56,819 nucleotides of DNA, taken from an uncultured Alistipes sp. GTDB taxonomy: Bacteria > Bacteroidota > Bacteroidia > Bacteroidales > Rikenellaceae. The notes under the pieces are model-generated. The model had not been told where the DNA came from. It saw only the letters and a list, made by a program, of their open reading frames with translations, and ran no database searches. The position numbers were made by a program, and so were the translations under genes. Position 1 is the first letter of the stretch; every line of letters begins with the position of its first letter. This document shows positions 17,182-25,643 of this stretch, piece by piece. The stretch spans positions 1 through 56,819 of the forward strand of contig CAJTLJ010000014.1 in NCBI GenBank assembly GCA_910577475.1, in the 5' to 3' direction.

Positions 17182-17598
17182 TCACTCGGCGGGCGTCTCT
17201 TCCTGCATCGTGATGTCGATGTCGGCGGCGATGTAGTCTCCTCCGTACCAGCCTCCCGACGGAACGGCCGGATTGCGGATGAAGGTTACCTGGATCTCCG
17301 CACTTCGGTACGAGCCGTTTTCGGGTCCGTCCACGTCTTCGGCGCGGAGCGTTTCCGGAACGAATGAGGTATTGTGGTTGACGAAGGCGAACCGACCGTC
17401 GGAGTCGGTGTACTTGTAGTCGTATTCACGATCCAGCGAGACCCGAATTCCCGGAATGGGAGCTCCGGCCTCGTCGGTCACTTTGCCCTTGACCGAGTAG
17501 GTCGCAAAAGGACAGCCGTACTCTGCGGTCATTTCATCCTCGCATCCTGCGGAGAATCCCAACAGGGCGAGCAGCATCCAGATCAGTTTGTTTTTCAT
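17182..17598 (-). CDS. Putative lipoprotein of a rSAM/lipoprotein system (1)
   Basis: 138 residues. The signal peptide MKNKLIWMLLALLGFSAGC has its lipobox Cys at 19. A second conserved Cys occurs in YGCP at about residues 27-30, and a carboxypeptidase-regulatory / transthyretin-like fold follows (YSVKGKVTDEAGAPIPGIRVSLD, then YTDSDGRFAFV). It is clearly homologous to the lipoprotein at 18708-19154: same leader, YGCP, VTDEAG-PIPGIRV, and WY-GD near the end. The pair matches, from memory, the family described as putative lipoproteins paired with a radical SAM enzyme. It starts 26 bases after the rSAM gene. Whether it is modified, and where, is not known. Confidence 0.82.
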   Translation of the reverse strand: MKNKLIWMLLALLGFSAGCEDEMTAEYGCPFATYSVKGKVTDEAGAPIPGIRVSLDREYDYKYTDSDGRFAFVNHNTSFVPETLRAEDVDGPENGSYRSAEIQVTFIRNPAVPSGGWYGGDYIAADIDITMQEETPAE

Positions 17599-17624
17599 AA
17601 GCAGTGGTTTTTCGAGGGTTTCCC

Positions 17625-18701
17625 TTATTTCGTCAGCCGTTCGTAGTGGCACACCAGCAGCTCTTCGTCGTCGCCGTGCAGGTGCATGCCGTTGCCCAGA
17701 CAGTAGCGGAAGAGGCTGCAATCGGCGCATTTGCCGCGGCGGGCCCATTCGCGGTCGCGGAACTTCCCGAACCGGTTCGTCCACACCTCCCAGAAGTCGT
17801 CGCGATAGATGTTTCCCTGGTGGAAATTGGACCGGATGGAGGTGCAGCCCGAGATGGAGCCGTCCACCCGGATCGAGGCGACCGATACACCGGCCTGACA
17901 GGTGTAGAACCGGTTGCGGACCTCCGTTTCGTAGCCGCCCAGAAATCCTTCGCAGGAGTAGGCGACCTGAATCCGGCCCTCCTTGCGGGTGCGGGCGATG
18001 AACTGCATCAAGAGGGTGAACTCCTCGTCGGAGAGTTGCAGCCCGGGGTCGGAGGCGGCCCGCCCGACGGGAAAGATGGTGAAGAGCCTCCAGTTGCGGA
18101 TGCCCCGGTCGATCAGCAGGTCGCGGAACTCCTCGATGCGGTTCAGCAGCCGGGGCGTGACGCAGGTCACCACGTCGAAGGCAATGGAGGGTTCGTGCGC
18201 GGCCCGTTCTGCGGCGGCCAGCGCCCGCTCGAAGCTCTGCGCGTTGCGGCGGATGTAGGTGTGCTCCTCCGCGAAGCCGTCCAGACTGACGGTCATGGCG
18301 TGGAGCCCCGAGCGCAGCAGCGACTCGAAGCGGCGTTCGTCCAGCGCTAGTCCGTTGGTTACCATTCCCCAGGGGTACTCCCGGTCGTAGAGGTTGCGGC
18401 CGATCCGCTCCAGATCGCGGCGGACCAGCACCTCGCCGCTCGACAGAATCACCAGCACCCGATGGGGATCGACGTGGGGCGTGATCTGCGTGTCGAGCGT
18501 GCGGAAGAAATCTTCGGCCGGCATGTCGGGCTGCAACGTCTCCGTGCGGCAATCGCTGCCGCAGTGGCGGCAGTTGAGGTTGCACCTCAAGGTACACTCC
18601 CAGAAGAGCGTGCGCAGCTCGTGACGCTCCACGTCCTGCTGGTGCAGGCGCGAGAAGAGCTCGAGCCCGATCCGTTTCCGGAGTCCTATCCTCTTACCCA
18701 T
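17625..18701 (-). CDS. Radical SAM/SPASM enzyme of the rSAM/lipoprotein system
   Basis: 358 residues. The [4Fe-4S]/SAM motif is C40-x3-C44-x2-C47 (CNLNCRHC), preceded by WECTLR. A SPASM-type cysteine cluster occupies the C-terminus (CQAGVS, GCTSIRSNFHQGN, KCADCSLFRYC, CHYERLTK), which binds auxiliary clusters in peptide-modifying enzymes. The enzyme belongs with the family that travels with small lipoproteins in Bacteroidetes. It lies 6 bases after lipoprotein 2 and 26 bases before lipoprotein 1, so all three form one operon. The predicted job is post-translational modification of those lipoproteins; the chemistry is unknown. Confidence 0.85.
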   Translation of the reverse strand: MGKRIGLRKRIGLELFSRLHQQDVERHELRTLFWECTLRCNLNCRHCGSDCRTETLQPDMPAEDFFRTLDTQITPHVDPHRVLVILSSGEVLVRRDLERIGRNLYDREYPWGMVTNGLALDERRFESLLRSGLHAMTVSLDGFAEEHTYIRRNAQSFERALAAAERAAHEPSIAFDVVTCVTPRLLNRIEEFRDLLIDRGIRNWRLFTIFPVGRAASDPGLQLSDEEFTLLMQFIARTRKEGRIQVAYSCEGFLGGYETEVRNRFYTCQAGVSVASIRVDGSISGCTSIRSNFHQGNIYRDDFWEVWTNRFGKFRDREWARRGKCADCSLFRYCLGNGMHLHGDDEELLVCHYERLTK

Positions 18702-18707
18702 GACCGG

Positions 18708-19154
18708 CTATTTTTCGGGATTCTCCGAGGCTTTCATCTCCACCGCGATCTCCTCGGCCGTGAAGTCGCCCCGATACCATCCGTCGGGTGCCACGTCGGG
18801 ATTCTGCATGAAGCGGACCTCGACCTCTTTCGGATCGTAGAGACCGTTACCGGCTCCGTCCACGTCGGTGAATTGCAGGACGGCGGGTTCCGGAATGGTG
18901 GAGAGCGTCGATTTGGTAAAGGCGAATGCCCCCTTGTCGTCGGTGAACTCGGTCGGATATCCGTTCTTTATGCCGACCCGGATGCCGGGGATGGGTCGGC
19001 CGGCTTCGTCCGTTACGGTTCCCTTTACGCTGAAGGTGACCGACGGACATCCGTACATGCACAAATTTCCGTTCTGTTCCTGTTCGTCGTCGTCCGAGCA
19101 GGCGGATGCGAATCCCAGCAGCGAGAAGAGCATCCAGAGCAGTTTGTTTTTCAT
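18708..19154 (-). CDS. Putative lipoprotein of a rSAM/lipoprotein system (2)
   Basis: 148 residues from MKNKLLWMLFSLLGFASAC; an upstream Met at 19178 overlaps the promoter and was rejected. Lipobox Cys19 is followed by an acidic spacer, then CMYGCPSVTFSVKGTVTDEAG and a transthyretin-like beta fold (PIPGIRVGIKNG, FTDDKGAFAF). The protein ends with DGWYRGDFTAEEIAVEMK. It is a paralogue of the lipoprotein at 17182-17598, so one radical SAM enzyme is flanked by two candidate substrates. It is first in the operon, about 20 bases behind a good promoter. Confidence 0.82.
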   Translation of the reverse strand: MKNKLLWMLFSLLGFASACSDDDEQEQNGNLCMYGCPSVTFSVKGTVTDEAGRPIPGIRVGIKNGYPTEFTDDKGAFAFTKSTLSTIPEPAVLQFTDVDGAGNGLYDPKEVEVRFMQNPDVAPDGWYRGDFTAEEIAVEMKASENPEK

Positions 19155-19177
19155 GGCGGGTAATGTTTGGGTTTTCA

Positions 19178-19208
19178 CAAAGTTAGGAAAAGGTTCCCGA
19201 AATCCAAA
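19178..19208 (-). promoter_or_regulatory. Promoter of the rSAM/lipoprotein operon
   Basis: On the minus strand there is a -33 TTTG (19205-19208), 19 bases, then -7 TAACTTTG (19178-19185). Both boxes match the Bacteroidetes consensus. The leader is about 20 bases. Confidence 0.7.
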
Positions 19209-19295
19209 TTTTAACCCGGCAAAATGCGCATTTAGGTGAAAATATTGATAATCAGTGTGTAGTGTGTATTTCGGATTGTAACCCCGGATACAAGG

Positions 19296-20219
19296 TTACA
19301 ATCCTTTCTTCGCAAGCGCCCAGGCCAGTCGGTTGTAGGCGTCGAGCAGCGGGCGGCGCCACGATGCGGGCAGGGCGTTCAGCAGGCGGACCTTTCGCAG
19401 GGCGAAACGGTTGCGGCGCGTATGGCGGAAGACTGCGATGGTCCGTGCGGCCTCCGCCGTGCCTCCGCGCGAGCTGACTATCAGCGCCTTCCCCAGCGCC
19501 GCGCGGGCGACGTATTCGTTGCTGACCTCCGGGGCGGCGGGGTCGTATAGCTCCTCCAGCGTGTGCCGGCTCTGCTCGGGGCGGAAGATGGAGGCCGAGC
19601 GGTTGGAGGCCGAACGGGTGTAGACTACCAGCCGTTCGGGCGAGAAGCAGACGGGGGCGCAGCGGGCCACGCGGGTCCAGAGATACTGGTCCTCGCCCAT
19701 CCGCATCCCCTCGGGGAATCCGCCGAGCGAGCGGACCAGATCGCGTCGCAGGGTGGCGGCGGAGGGGATCAGGACGTAGCGGCGGAGCGATTCGGCGAAG
19801 AAGTCGACGATGCCCTCCCTCTGCGGCGTATCGCCCGGGGTGAGCCGGCCGTCGTTCTCCACGTGGAAGGAGGTGGCGTAGGCGCCGCAGCCGGGGTAGC
19901 GGTCGATCAGGCGGTCGATTGCCTGCAGGTAGCCGGGCTCCCAGCGGTCGTCGCCGTCCAGCAGGGCGACCCACTCCGTGCGGGCCTCCCCGATGGCGCG
20001 GTTGCGGGCGGCGCTTACGCCGCGGTTCGGCTGACGGATCAGCCGGATCGACGGGGCCCGGAACGATTCGACGATCTCGGCCGAACGGTCGGTCGAGCCG
20101 TCATCCACCACGATGATCTCGCGCGGAGGGTAGCTCTGCTCCAGTACCGAGCGGAGCGTGCGGGCGATCTCCCGCTCCTTGTTGTAGAGCGGAATGACGA
20201 CGGTGATCTCAGCATTCAT
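19296..20219 (-). CDS. Family 2 glycosyltransferase
   Basis: 307 residues. GT-A fold signatures: VVIPLYNKEREIARTL at the start, EIIVVDDGSTDRSAE (nucleotide-sugar binding), GVSAARNRAI, and VALLDGDDRWEPGYL with the metal-binding DxD. It transfers a sugar from a nucleotide-sugar donor; the substrate is not predictable. Its start overlaps the end of the Stealth gene by 11 bases, so the two are translationally linked. The C-terminus is basic without clear membrane helices. Last gene of the LuxE-Stealth-GT2 trio; it probably acts on a surface or capsular polysaccharide. Confidence 0.92.
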   Translation of the reverse strand: MNAEITVVIPLYNKEREIARTLRSVLEQSYPPREIIVVDDGSTDRSAEIVESFRAPSIRLIRQPNRGVSAARNRAIGEARTEWVALLDGDDRWEPGYLQAIDRLIDRYPGCGAYATSFHVENDGRLTPGDTPQREGIVDFFAESLRRYVLIPSAATLRRDLVRSLGGFPEGMRMGEDQYLWTRVARCAPVCFSPERLVVYTRSASNRSASIFRPEQSRHTLEELYDPAAPEVSNEYVARAALGKALIVSSRGGTAEAARTIAVFRHTRRNRFALRKVRLLNALPASWRRPLLDAYNRLAWALAKKGL

Positions 20220-21201
20220 AACTCGACGGGAGGGGTAAAAGGCGGTCGAAAGCGCTCTTGAGCCGTTCGCACTGGCGTCCGAAGTCGGCGATCCGCTCGC
20301 TGTCGTTCAGGCAGACCAGCCGCCAGCGGGCCTGCTCGATGTCGCGGCAGACGGCCTCCATCGCGTCGTCCGTCAGGTTCAGCAGCCGTCCGTCGCGCAG
20401 GTCGCGGGGCGAGAATTCGCCCCGGCAGAGCATGTCGTAGCGGATCAGCCGGTGCGAGTGGTCGGTCGGTTCGCGGAACGTGTGGCGGCACGAGGCATCC
20501 AGTTCCCCCCCCCAGAGTTCCCAGGCGCGGAGGAACTGCCGCTTCAGATAGGGTTGCGGCAGGTGCGGGTCGCAGAAGCCGGGGAAGAAGCTCCACGGCA
20601 GCAGGGAGAGGGTCTTCAGCAGGTTGCCCGCTCCGTAGCGGGGCGAGAACCACTTCGCGAGGCGGCGGTTCAGCGCGCTGCGCGGATGGAGGGCGTTGAT
20701 GAGGGCCAGATCGTTGTAGATGATGTGGCCCACCGACGAGGCCTGCACCAGACTCAGCCGCGCCATGTCGCGCGGCAGCCCCTCGCGGCTGAAGAAATCG
20801 TCGGGCCGGCAGGGGCGTGTAAGAAAGGTGTCGTCGTTGAAGAGGACGAACCGCTCGGCCAACCCCTCGATGCGGGCGATGTTGAGTTCCAGCGTGTTGG
20901 AGTTGAACGAGGGGAGATACTCTCCGGGCAGGTACTCCTCGTGGCGGACGATGTGCAGCTTCGGATGGGAGGTGTCGAGCCAGGCGGGCAGATGTCCCCA
21001 CGTAATCAGATGGATGCGCTGCACCCAGGGGGCGAAACGCTCCACGGCCCGGAACCAGTAGGGGAGCGTCTGCCAGTCGCGGAAACGGATCGCCGAGAGG
21101 TCGGCATCGCGGCCGGCCGCCTTGCGGGCGTTCAGAAAGGCTTCGCGCCAGGCGGGGTCGTCGCCGTCGACCCAGAGCAGGACGAAATCGATTCCGTTCA
21201 T
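20209..21201 (-). CDS. Stealth-family sugar-phosphate transferase
   Basis: 330 residues. Conserved regions of the Stealth family are visible in order: CR1 IDFVLLWVDGDDPAW (2-16), CR2 FRDWQTLPYWFRAVERFAPWV followed by RFVLFNDDTFL (about 50-145), and CR3 QASSVGHIIYNDLALIN onward with the CDPHLPQPYLKRQF segment. These enzymes (hexose-1-phosphoryl transferases, related to GlcNAc-1-phosphotransferase) build phosphodiester-linked glycans such as capsules. ATGA overlap with the LuxE-like gene upstream and 11-base overlap with GT2 downstream support a joint role in a phosphate-containing surface glycan; this is inference from context. Confidence 0.88.
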   Translation of the reverse strand: MNGIDFVLLWVDGDDPAWREAFLNARKAAGRDADLSAIRFRDWQTLPYWFRAVERFAPWVQRIHLITWGHLPAWLDTSHPKLHIVRHEEYLPGEYLPSFNSNTLELNIARIEGLAERFVLFNDDTFLTRPCRPDDFFSREGLPRDMARLSLVQASSVGHIIYNDLALINALHPRSALNRRLAKWFSPRYGAGNLLKTLSLLPWSFFPGFCDPHLPQPYLKRQFLRAWELWGGELDASCRHTFREPTDHSHRLIRYDMLCRGEFSPRDLRDGRLLNLTDDAMEAVCRDIEQARWRLVCLNDSERIADFGRQCERLKSAFDRLLPLPSSYEC

Positions 21202-22163
21202 TGTATCAGCAGATTGCAGCCGCGGATGTCGGCGTGGTCGATGCGCCCCTCGACGGTGAACGACCCGTCGGCGAAGGTGCGGCCCACGTCCTGCGTCTGG
21301 ATGAAGGCGCAGGAGAAACGGTTCGAGAGGTCTATGATGTCCAGCCCGCCGCGCGTGCCGGTCGGGAGCGTGCGGAAGGGGTCGTTGACGTCGCGGGCCG
21401 TGACGCGCATCCAGGGCGGGGTGCGGAACAGGTTGCGGCCCGACGAGTAGGCCTGCGAGGTGAGCTCGGCCATGCCGTACTCCGAGTGGATGGCCCCGAC
21501 TCCGAGCCCGTCGCACAACAGGCGGTGGAACTCCTCCTTCGGGAGCTCCTCGCGGCGGCCCTTCATGCCGCCGGTCTCCATGACGACGGTGTTCTCCAGC
21601 TTCGGCGGCCGCTCCTCGGCCAGATCCCAGAGGGCGTAGCTCACCCCGAGCAGAATCTTCGGCTTCGGGTCGGCGGTCATGTCGCGCAGCAGCGCCTCGT
21701 GGTCGCGCAGGTAGAATCCGCCCGATCCGCAGGCGCGGATCAGCCGGTCGACCATGTAGACCAGCGAGGAGCCCTCGCGCTCCAGATAGCTCGGCAGCAG
21801 CCCGTAGAGGCTCCAGCGGGCCGGGTCGCCGTAGAAGCGGCGGAACGTCTCGGTGAAGGCCCGCTCGTAGAGGGCGAGCGACGGCATCGGGTGTCGCGAG
21901 ACCCCCTGACCGGTGGTGCTGCTCGAGGTGAAGACCACCTCGGGAGCCTGCTCGCCGCAGTAGACCTCGCGGTGCTTGAACACCTCGATGGGCAGCCGCG
22001 GGATCTCCGCCGTCGACCGGACCTCGTCCGGGTCGGTTTCCAGCAGGTCGAGATACTCCCGGTAAGGGGCGCACCGCTCCGCCTGGAACCGGAAGGTCTC
22101 CAGCGCCAGCGCCTCGAAATCCGCCTCGTCCGCAATCGAGAATATCCGCTCCGTCGTCTCCAT
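21198..22163 (-). CDS. LuxE-like acyl-protein synthetase / AMP-forming ligase
   Basis: 321 residues from METTERIFSIADEADFE; an earlier in-frame Met at 22256 lies inside asd. It belongs to the LuxE/PaaK-like acyl-activating superfamily. The adenylate-binding loop VVFTSSSTTGQGVSRH and later NTVVMETGGMKG and IHSEYGMAELTSQAYS are the recognisable motifs. LuxE activates fatty acids as acyl-AMP and forms a thioester on itself; in polysaccharide loci relatives are thought to activate acyl or amino-acid groups for glycan decoration. It starts 2 bases after the asd stop and overlaps Stealth by ATGA, so it is tightly coupled. The substrate is unknown. Confidence 0.85.
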   Translation of the reverse strand: METTERIFSIADEADFEALALETFRFQAERCAPYREYLDLLETDPDEVRSTAEIPRLPIEVFKHREVYCGEQAPEVVFTSSSTTGQGVSRHPMPSLALYERAFTETFRRFYGDPARWSLYGLLPSYLEREGSSLVYMVDRLIRACGSGGFYLRDHEALLRDMTADPKPKILLGVSYALWDLAEERPPKLENTVVMETGGMKGRREELPKEEFHRLLCDGLGVGAIHSEYGMAELTSQAYSSGRNLFRTPPWMRVTARDVNDPFRTLPTGTRGGLDIIDLSNRFSCAFIQTQDVGRTFADGSFTVEGRIDHADIRGCNLLIQ

Positions 22164-22165
22164 CG

Positions 22166-23182
22166 CTACCTGCCGATCTTTCCGTTTCGGATCAGCCACT
22201 CGGCGATCTGCACGGCGTTCAGGGCGGCTCCTTTCTTGATCTGGTCGCTCACGCACCAGAAGGTCAGTGAATTGGGGTCGGTCAGGTCCTTGCGGATGCG
22301 GCCCACGTAAACGGGTTCCTTGCCGGCGATGAAGAGCGGCATGGGGTAGACCTTTTCGGCCGGCTCGTCCATCAGCACCACCCCTTCGGCGGCGGCGAAG
22401 GCGGCGCGGGCCTCCTCGACCGATACGGGACGCTCGGTCTCCACCCAGATGCTCTCGGAGTGGGCCCGCATGACGGGTACGCGCACGCAGGTAGCCGATA
22501 CGGCGGCGTCGGTGTGCATGATCTTGCGGGTCTCGTGGTACATCTTCATCTCCTCCTTCGTGTATCCGTTCTCCGTGAATACGTCGATATGGGGGATGAC
22601 GTTGTAAGCCAGCTGGTAGGCGAACTTCTCCGACCGGGGCTCGCGCCCTTCGGCCAGGTCGCGGTGCTGCTCCTCGAGCTCGGCCATTCCCTGCGCTCCG
22701 GCGCCGCTGGCCGACTGATAGGTCGCCACGCGCACGCGGCGGATGTGCGAGAGGTTCTCGATAGCCTTCAGCGCCACGACCATCTGAATGGTGGTGCAGT
22801 TGGGGTTGGCGATGATGCGGCGGGGAGCCTGCAGGGCATCCTCGGCGTTCACCTCGGGCACGACCAGCGGTACGTCCTCGTCCATGCGGAAGGCCGACGA
22901 GTTGTCGATCATCAGCGCGCCGTGTTTGGTGATCGTTGCGGCATACTCGCGCGAGGTGCCGGCACCGGCCGATGTGAGGGCGATGTCCACTCCCCGGAAA
23001 TCGTCGTTGTGTTGCAGCAGGCGTACCGTTACCTCCCTGCCGCGGAACATATAGGTGCGTCCGGCGCTGCGCTCCGAGCCGAAGAGCAGCAGTTCGTCGA
23101 CGGGAAAGTCGGCGTGCTCCTCCAGTATCTTCAGGAATTCCTGACCCACGGCGCCGCTGGCGCCCACGATTGCGATTCTCAT
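22166..23182 (-). CDS. asd: Aspartate-semialdehyde dehydrogenase
   Basis: 338 residues. It reduces aspartyl phosphate to aspartate semialdehyde with NADPH, feeding lysine/diaminopimelate, threonine and methionine synthesis. N-terminal Rossmann motif IVGASGAVGQEFL, SAGAGTSREYA, and the active-site cysteine in IANPNCTTIQMVVAL; ATYQSASGAGAQGMAEL is also diagnostic. It lies 25 bases after PBP1A and 2 bases before the LuxE-like gene. lysC and dapD of the same pathway are at 34.0 and 40.6 kb. Confidence 0.97.
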   Translation of the reverse strand: MRIAIVGASGAVGQEFLKILEEHADFPVDELLLFGSERSAGRTYMFRGREVTVRLLQHNDDFRGVDIALTSAGAGTSREYAATITKHGALMIDNSSAFRMDEDVPLVVPEVNAEDALQAPRRIIANPNCTTIQMVVALKAIENLSHIRRVRVATYQSASGAGAQGMAELEEQHRDLAEGREPRSEKFAYQLAYNVIPHIDVFTENGYTKEEMKMYHETRKIMHTDAAVSATCVRVPVMRAHSESIWVETERPVSVEEARAAFAAAEGVVLMDEPAEKVYPMPLFIAGKEPVYVGRIRKDLTDPNSLTFWCVSDQIKKGAALNAVQIAEWLIRNGKIGR

Positions 23183-23207
23183 CTCTTGTCTGTCCGTTTT
23201 ATGTTTT

Positions 23208-25595
23208 TCAATCGAAGAATTCGTCCTCCTCCAGCCCGATCATCTCCTCGGTTTCGTCGACCGCGTTGCAGTCGTAGCGCGGCATGTTGGCCGGGCGGGT
23301 GAAGAGGTCGCTGCGGCTGACGCCCAGCGTGCCGTCGTCGTAGACCCGGCGCAGGAAATCGCCCACGATGGGCAGCGCCACGACACCTCCCTCACCGCGC
23401 GAGGCGAGGTGCACCGACTGGTCCTCGCCGCCCACCCAGGCGCCCATGACGAGCTTTGGGGCGACGCACATGAACCAGGCGTCCCGGTTCTTCTGCGAGG
23501 TGCCGGTCTTGCCTCCCAGCTCCACGCCCTCCAAGCCGAAGGCGTAGCGCAGACGGTTGGCCGTGCCGTTGGTGACTACCTTTTGCAGCATGGTGAGCAT
23601 GGTATAGGCGGTGGTCTCGCTCACGGCGTCCTGCGACTGGGGGATGAAGCTGGCGATCAGGTTGCCCTGCCGGTCCTCGATCCGGGTGACGAAGATCGGG
23701 TCGTTGTGCACCCCTTCGTTCGCGAAGGTAGAAAAGGCCGAGACCATCTCGAAGACGTTCGACTCGGAGGTGCCCACGCAGAGGGCGGGCACGGGGTCGA
23801 TGTAGCTGCGTATGCCCATGTTGTGGATGAAGTCGGCCACCGCCTGGGGCTGCTTGGCCTGCTTCATGATCCAGGCCGAGTAGTTGTTGCGGCTCAGGGC
23901 CAGCCCCCAGTAGAGGGGGTGGATCTCGCCGTTCTGCTCCACGCGGCTCGCCTCGCGCGGGGTCCATGCCGTGCCGTTGGCCGTCTCGATGGAGACGGGC
24001 AGGTTCGGAACCGGGGTGCAGGGGCTCATGCCGAGGTGGTCGACCGCGAAGGTGTAGATGAAGGGCTTCACCGTCGATCCGATCTGCCGTTTGCCCTGCT
24101 TGGCCATGTCGTACTTGAAGTAGCGGAAATTGGGACCGCCCACGTAGGCCTTCACGTAGCCCGAACGGGGGTCGAGTGCTACGAAGGCCGCCCGCATGAT
24201 CCGCTTGTGGTGGAGGATCGAGTCGCGCGGCGTCATCACCGTGTCGCGCTCGCCCTTGTAGGTGAAGACCTTCATCGGGCAGGGCTTCTCGAAGCTGGCG
24301 AGAATTTCCGCCACGGAGATCCCTTCGTGCTTCATCTCGCGGTAGCGGTCCGACTGGCGGATCGCCTGCGAGAGGATCCTTTCGCGCTCCTGCTGCGTGG
24401 TTTCGCGGAAGAGCACCTTGGTCGCCCGGTACTGGGCGTCCATCTGGGGCTGAATCGCCGTCTCCATCTGCTTCTGCACGGCCAGCTCGGCGTATTGCTG
24501 CATGCGCGAGTTGATCGTGGTGTAGATCTTCAGTCCGTCGCGGTAGATGTTGTAGGGGGTGCCGTCGGCCTTGCGGTTCTTGTGGCACCAGCCGTAGATG
24601 GGGTTTTCGTCGTATTCGCGGCAGGCCTGCTCATAGTCCCACTCGTTGTAGAACTGCCGGCGGACGGGCCGCTCGGCATTCATTACCAGCCGCAGCATCT
24701 CGCGGAAATAGGTCGCCTGCCCGTCGTTGTGCGATACGGGCTTGTAGTTGAGCGTGATGGGTAGGGCGCACAGCGAGTCGCGCTGCGCCCGGGTCAGGGC
24801 TCCCGACTCGGCCATGCGCGAGATCACCAGATTGCGGCGGGCCAGCGCATTCTTCGGATTGCGGACGGGCGAATAGCGGGTCGGGGCGTTCACCACACCC
24901 ACCAGCATGGCGGCCTCCTGCACGTTGAGCTCCTCGGGGCTCTTGTTGAAGAAGGTGAGGGCGGCCGACTTGATGCCGTAGGCGTTCGATCCGTACTCCA
25001 CCGTGTTCAGATACATGGCGGCGATCTCCTCCTTCGTGTAGTTGTACTCCAGCTTCAGGGCCGTGATCCACTCCTTGAACTTGGCGAGCACGAGCTTCGA
25101 CGTGCGGGCCACTTTGCTTCGGTTGCGCACCGTGTCGCGCGGAAAGAGGTTCTTGGCGAGCTGCTGGGTGATGGTCGATCCGCCGCCCTGCGATCCGTCG
25201 CGCAGCAGCACGGTCTTCACGCCCACGCGCACCAGCGAGGGGATGTCGATGCCCGAGTGGTTGCGGAAACGGGCATCCTCGGTCGAGATCAGCGCGGCGA
25301 CGATGGGCGGCACGGGGCGCCCGTCGAGCGTGATGCAGTCGAGCGAGTCTGCCGGGAACAGATCGTCGTACTGCACGTAGGAGCGGTTCTGCACGAAGAA
25401 ACTGCCGAGCACCTTGCCGTCCTCGGAGTAGATCTCGGTAGCCAGGTTGCTTTTGGGGTTCTCCAGCTCCTCGAACGAGGGCATGCGGCCGAACAATCCG
25501 GCCGCCGTCAGCAGCAGCATGACAAGCACCAGTCCAACCGGTACGAAAACCACGTACCAGAGCCATTTGTATGATTTCATATCGGGTCGATTCAT
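23208..25595 (-). CDS. mrcA: Penicillin-binding protein 1A (bifunctional PBP)
   Basis: 795 residues (an alternative start MKSYKWLW lies 5 codons in, at 25580). It polymerises and cross-links peptidoglycan outside the inner membrane. One N-terminal helix (about 12-34) is followed by the GT51 glycosyltransferase domain (STEDARFRNHSGID, GGSTITQQLAKNLF) and the transpeptidase domain with SxxK in IGSTVKPFIY, SxN in LSRNNYS and KTG in GGKTGTSQKNRDAWF. The C-terminus is acidic. A -7 box at 25615-25622 lies 20 bases upstream, so transcription may start here and continue into asd and the glycan trio. Confidence 0.96.
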   Translation of the reverse strand: MNRPDMKSYKWLWYVVFVPVGLVLVMLLLTAAGLFGRMPSFEELENPKSNLATEIYSEDGKVLGSFFVQNRSYVQYDDLFPADSLDCITLDGRPVPPIVAALISTEDARFRNHSGIDIPSLVRVGVKTVLLRDGSQGGGSTITQQLAKNLFPRDTVRNRSKVARTSKLVLAKFKEWITALKLEYNYTKEEIAAMYLNTVEYGSNAYGIKSAALTFFNKSPEELNVQEAAMLVGVVNAPTRYSPVRNPKNALARRNLVISRMAESGALTRAQRDSLCALPITLNYKPVSHNDGQATYFREMLRLVMNAERPVRRQFYNEWDYEQACREYDENPIYGWCHKNRKADGTPYNIYRDGLKIYTTINSRMQQYAELAVQKQMETAIQPQMDAQYRATKVLFRETTQQERERILSQAIRQSDRYREMKHEGISVAEILASFEKPCPMKVFTYKGERDTVMTPRDSILHHKRIMRAAFVALDPRSGYVKAYVGGPNFRYFKYDMAKQGKRQIGSTVKPFIYTFAVDHLGMSPCTPVPNLPVSIETANGTAWTPREASRVEQNGEIHPLYWGLALSRNNYSAWIMKQAKQPQAVADFIHNMGIRSYIDPVPALCVGTSESNVFEMVSAFSTFANEGVHNDPIFVTRIEDRQGNLIASFIPQSQDAVSETTAYTMLTMLQKVVTNGTANRLRYAFGLEGVELGGKTGTSQKNRDAWFMCVAPKLVMGAWVGGEDQSVHLASRGEGGVVALPIVGDFLRRVYDDGTLGVSRSDLFTRPANMPRYDCNAVDETEEMIGLEEDEFFD

Positions 25596-25614
25596 CGCTT
25601 CACTGTTTTGGGGG

Positions 25615-25622
25615 CAAATTTA
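25615..25622 (-). promoter_or_regulatory. -7 promoter box upstream of PBP1A
   Basis: TAAATTTG on the minus strand, 20 bases before the first Met. If used, the leader is about 15 bases for the 25595 start and 30 for 25580. Confidence 0.5.
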
Positions 25623-25643
25623 CAAATAAATTCGGAATATTCG

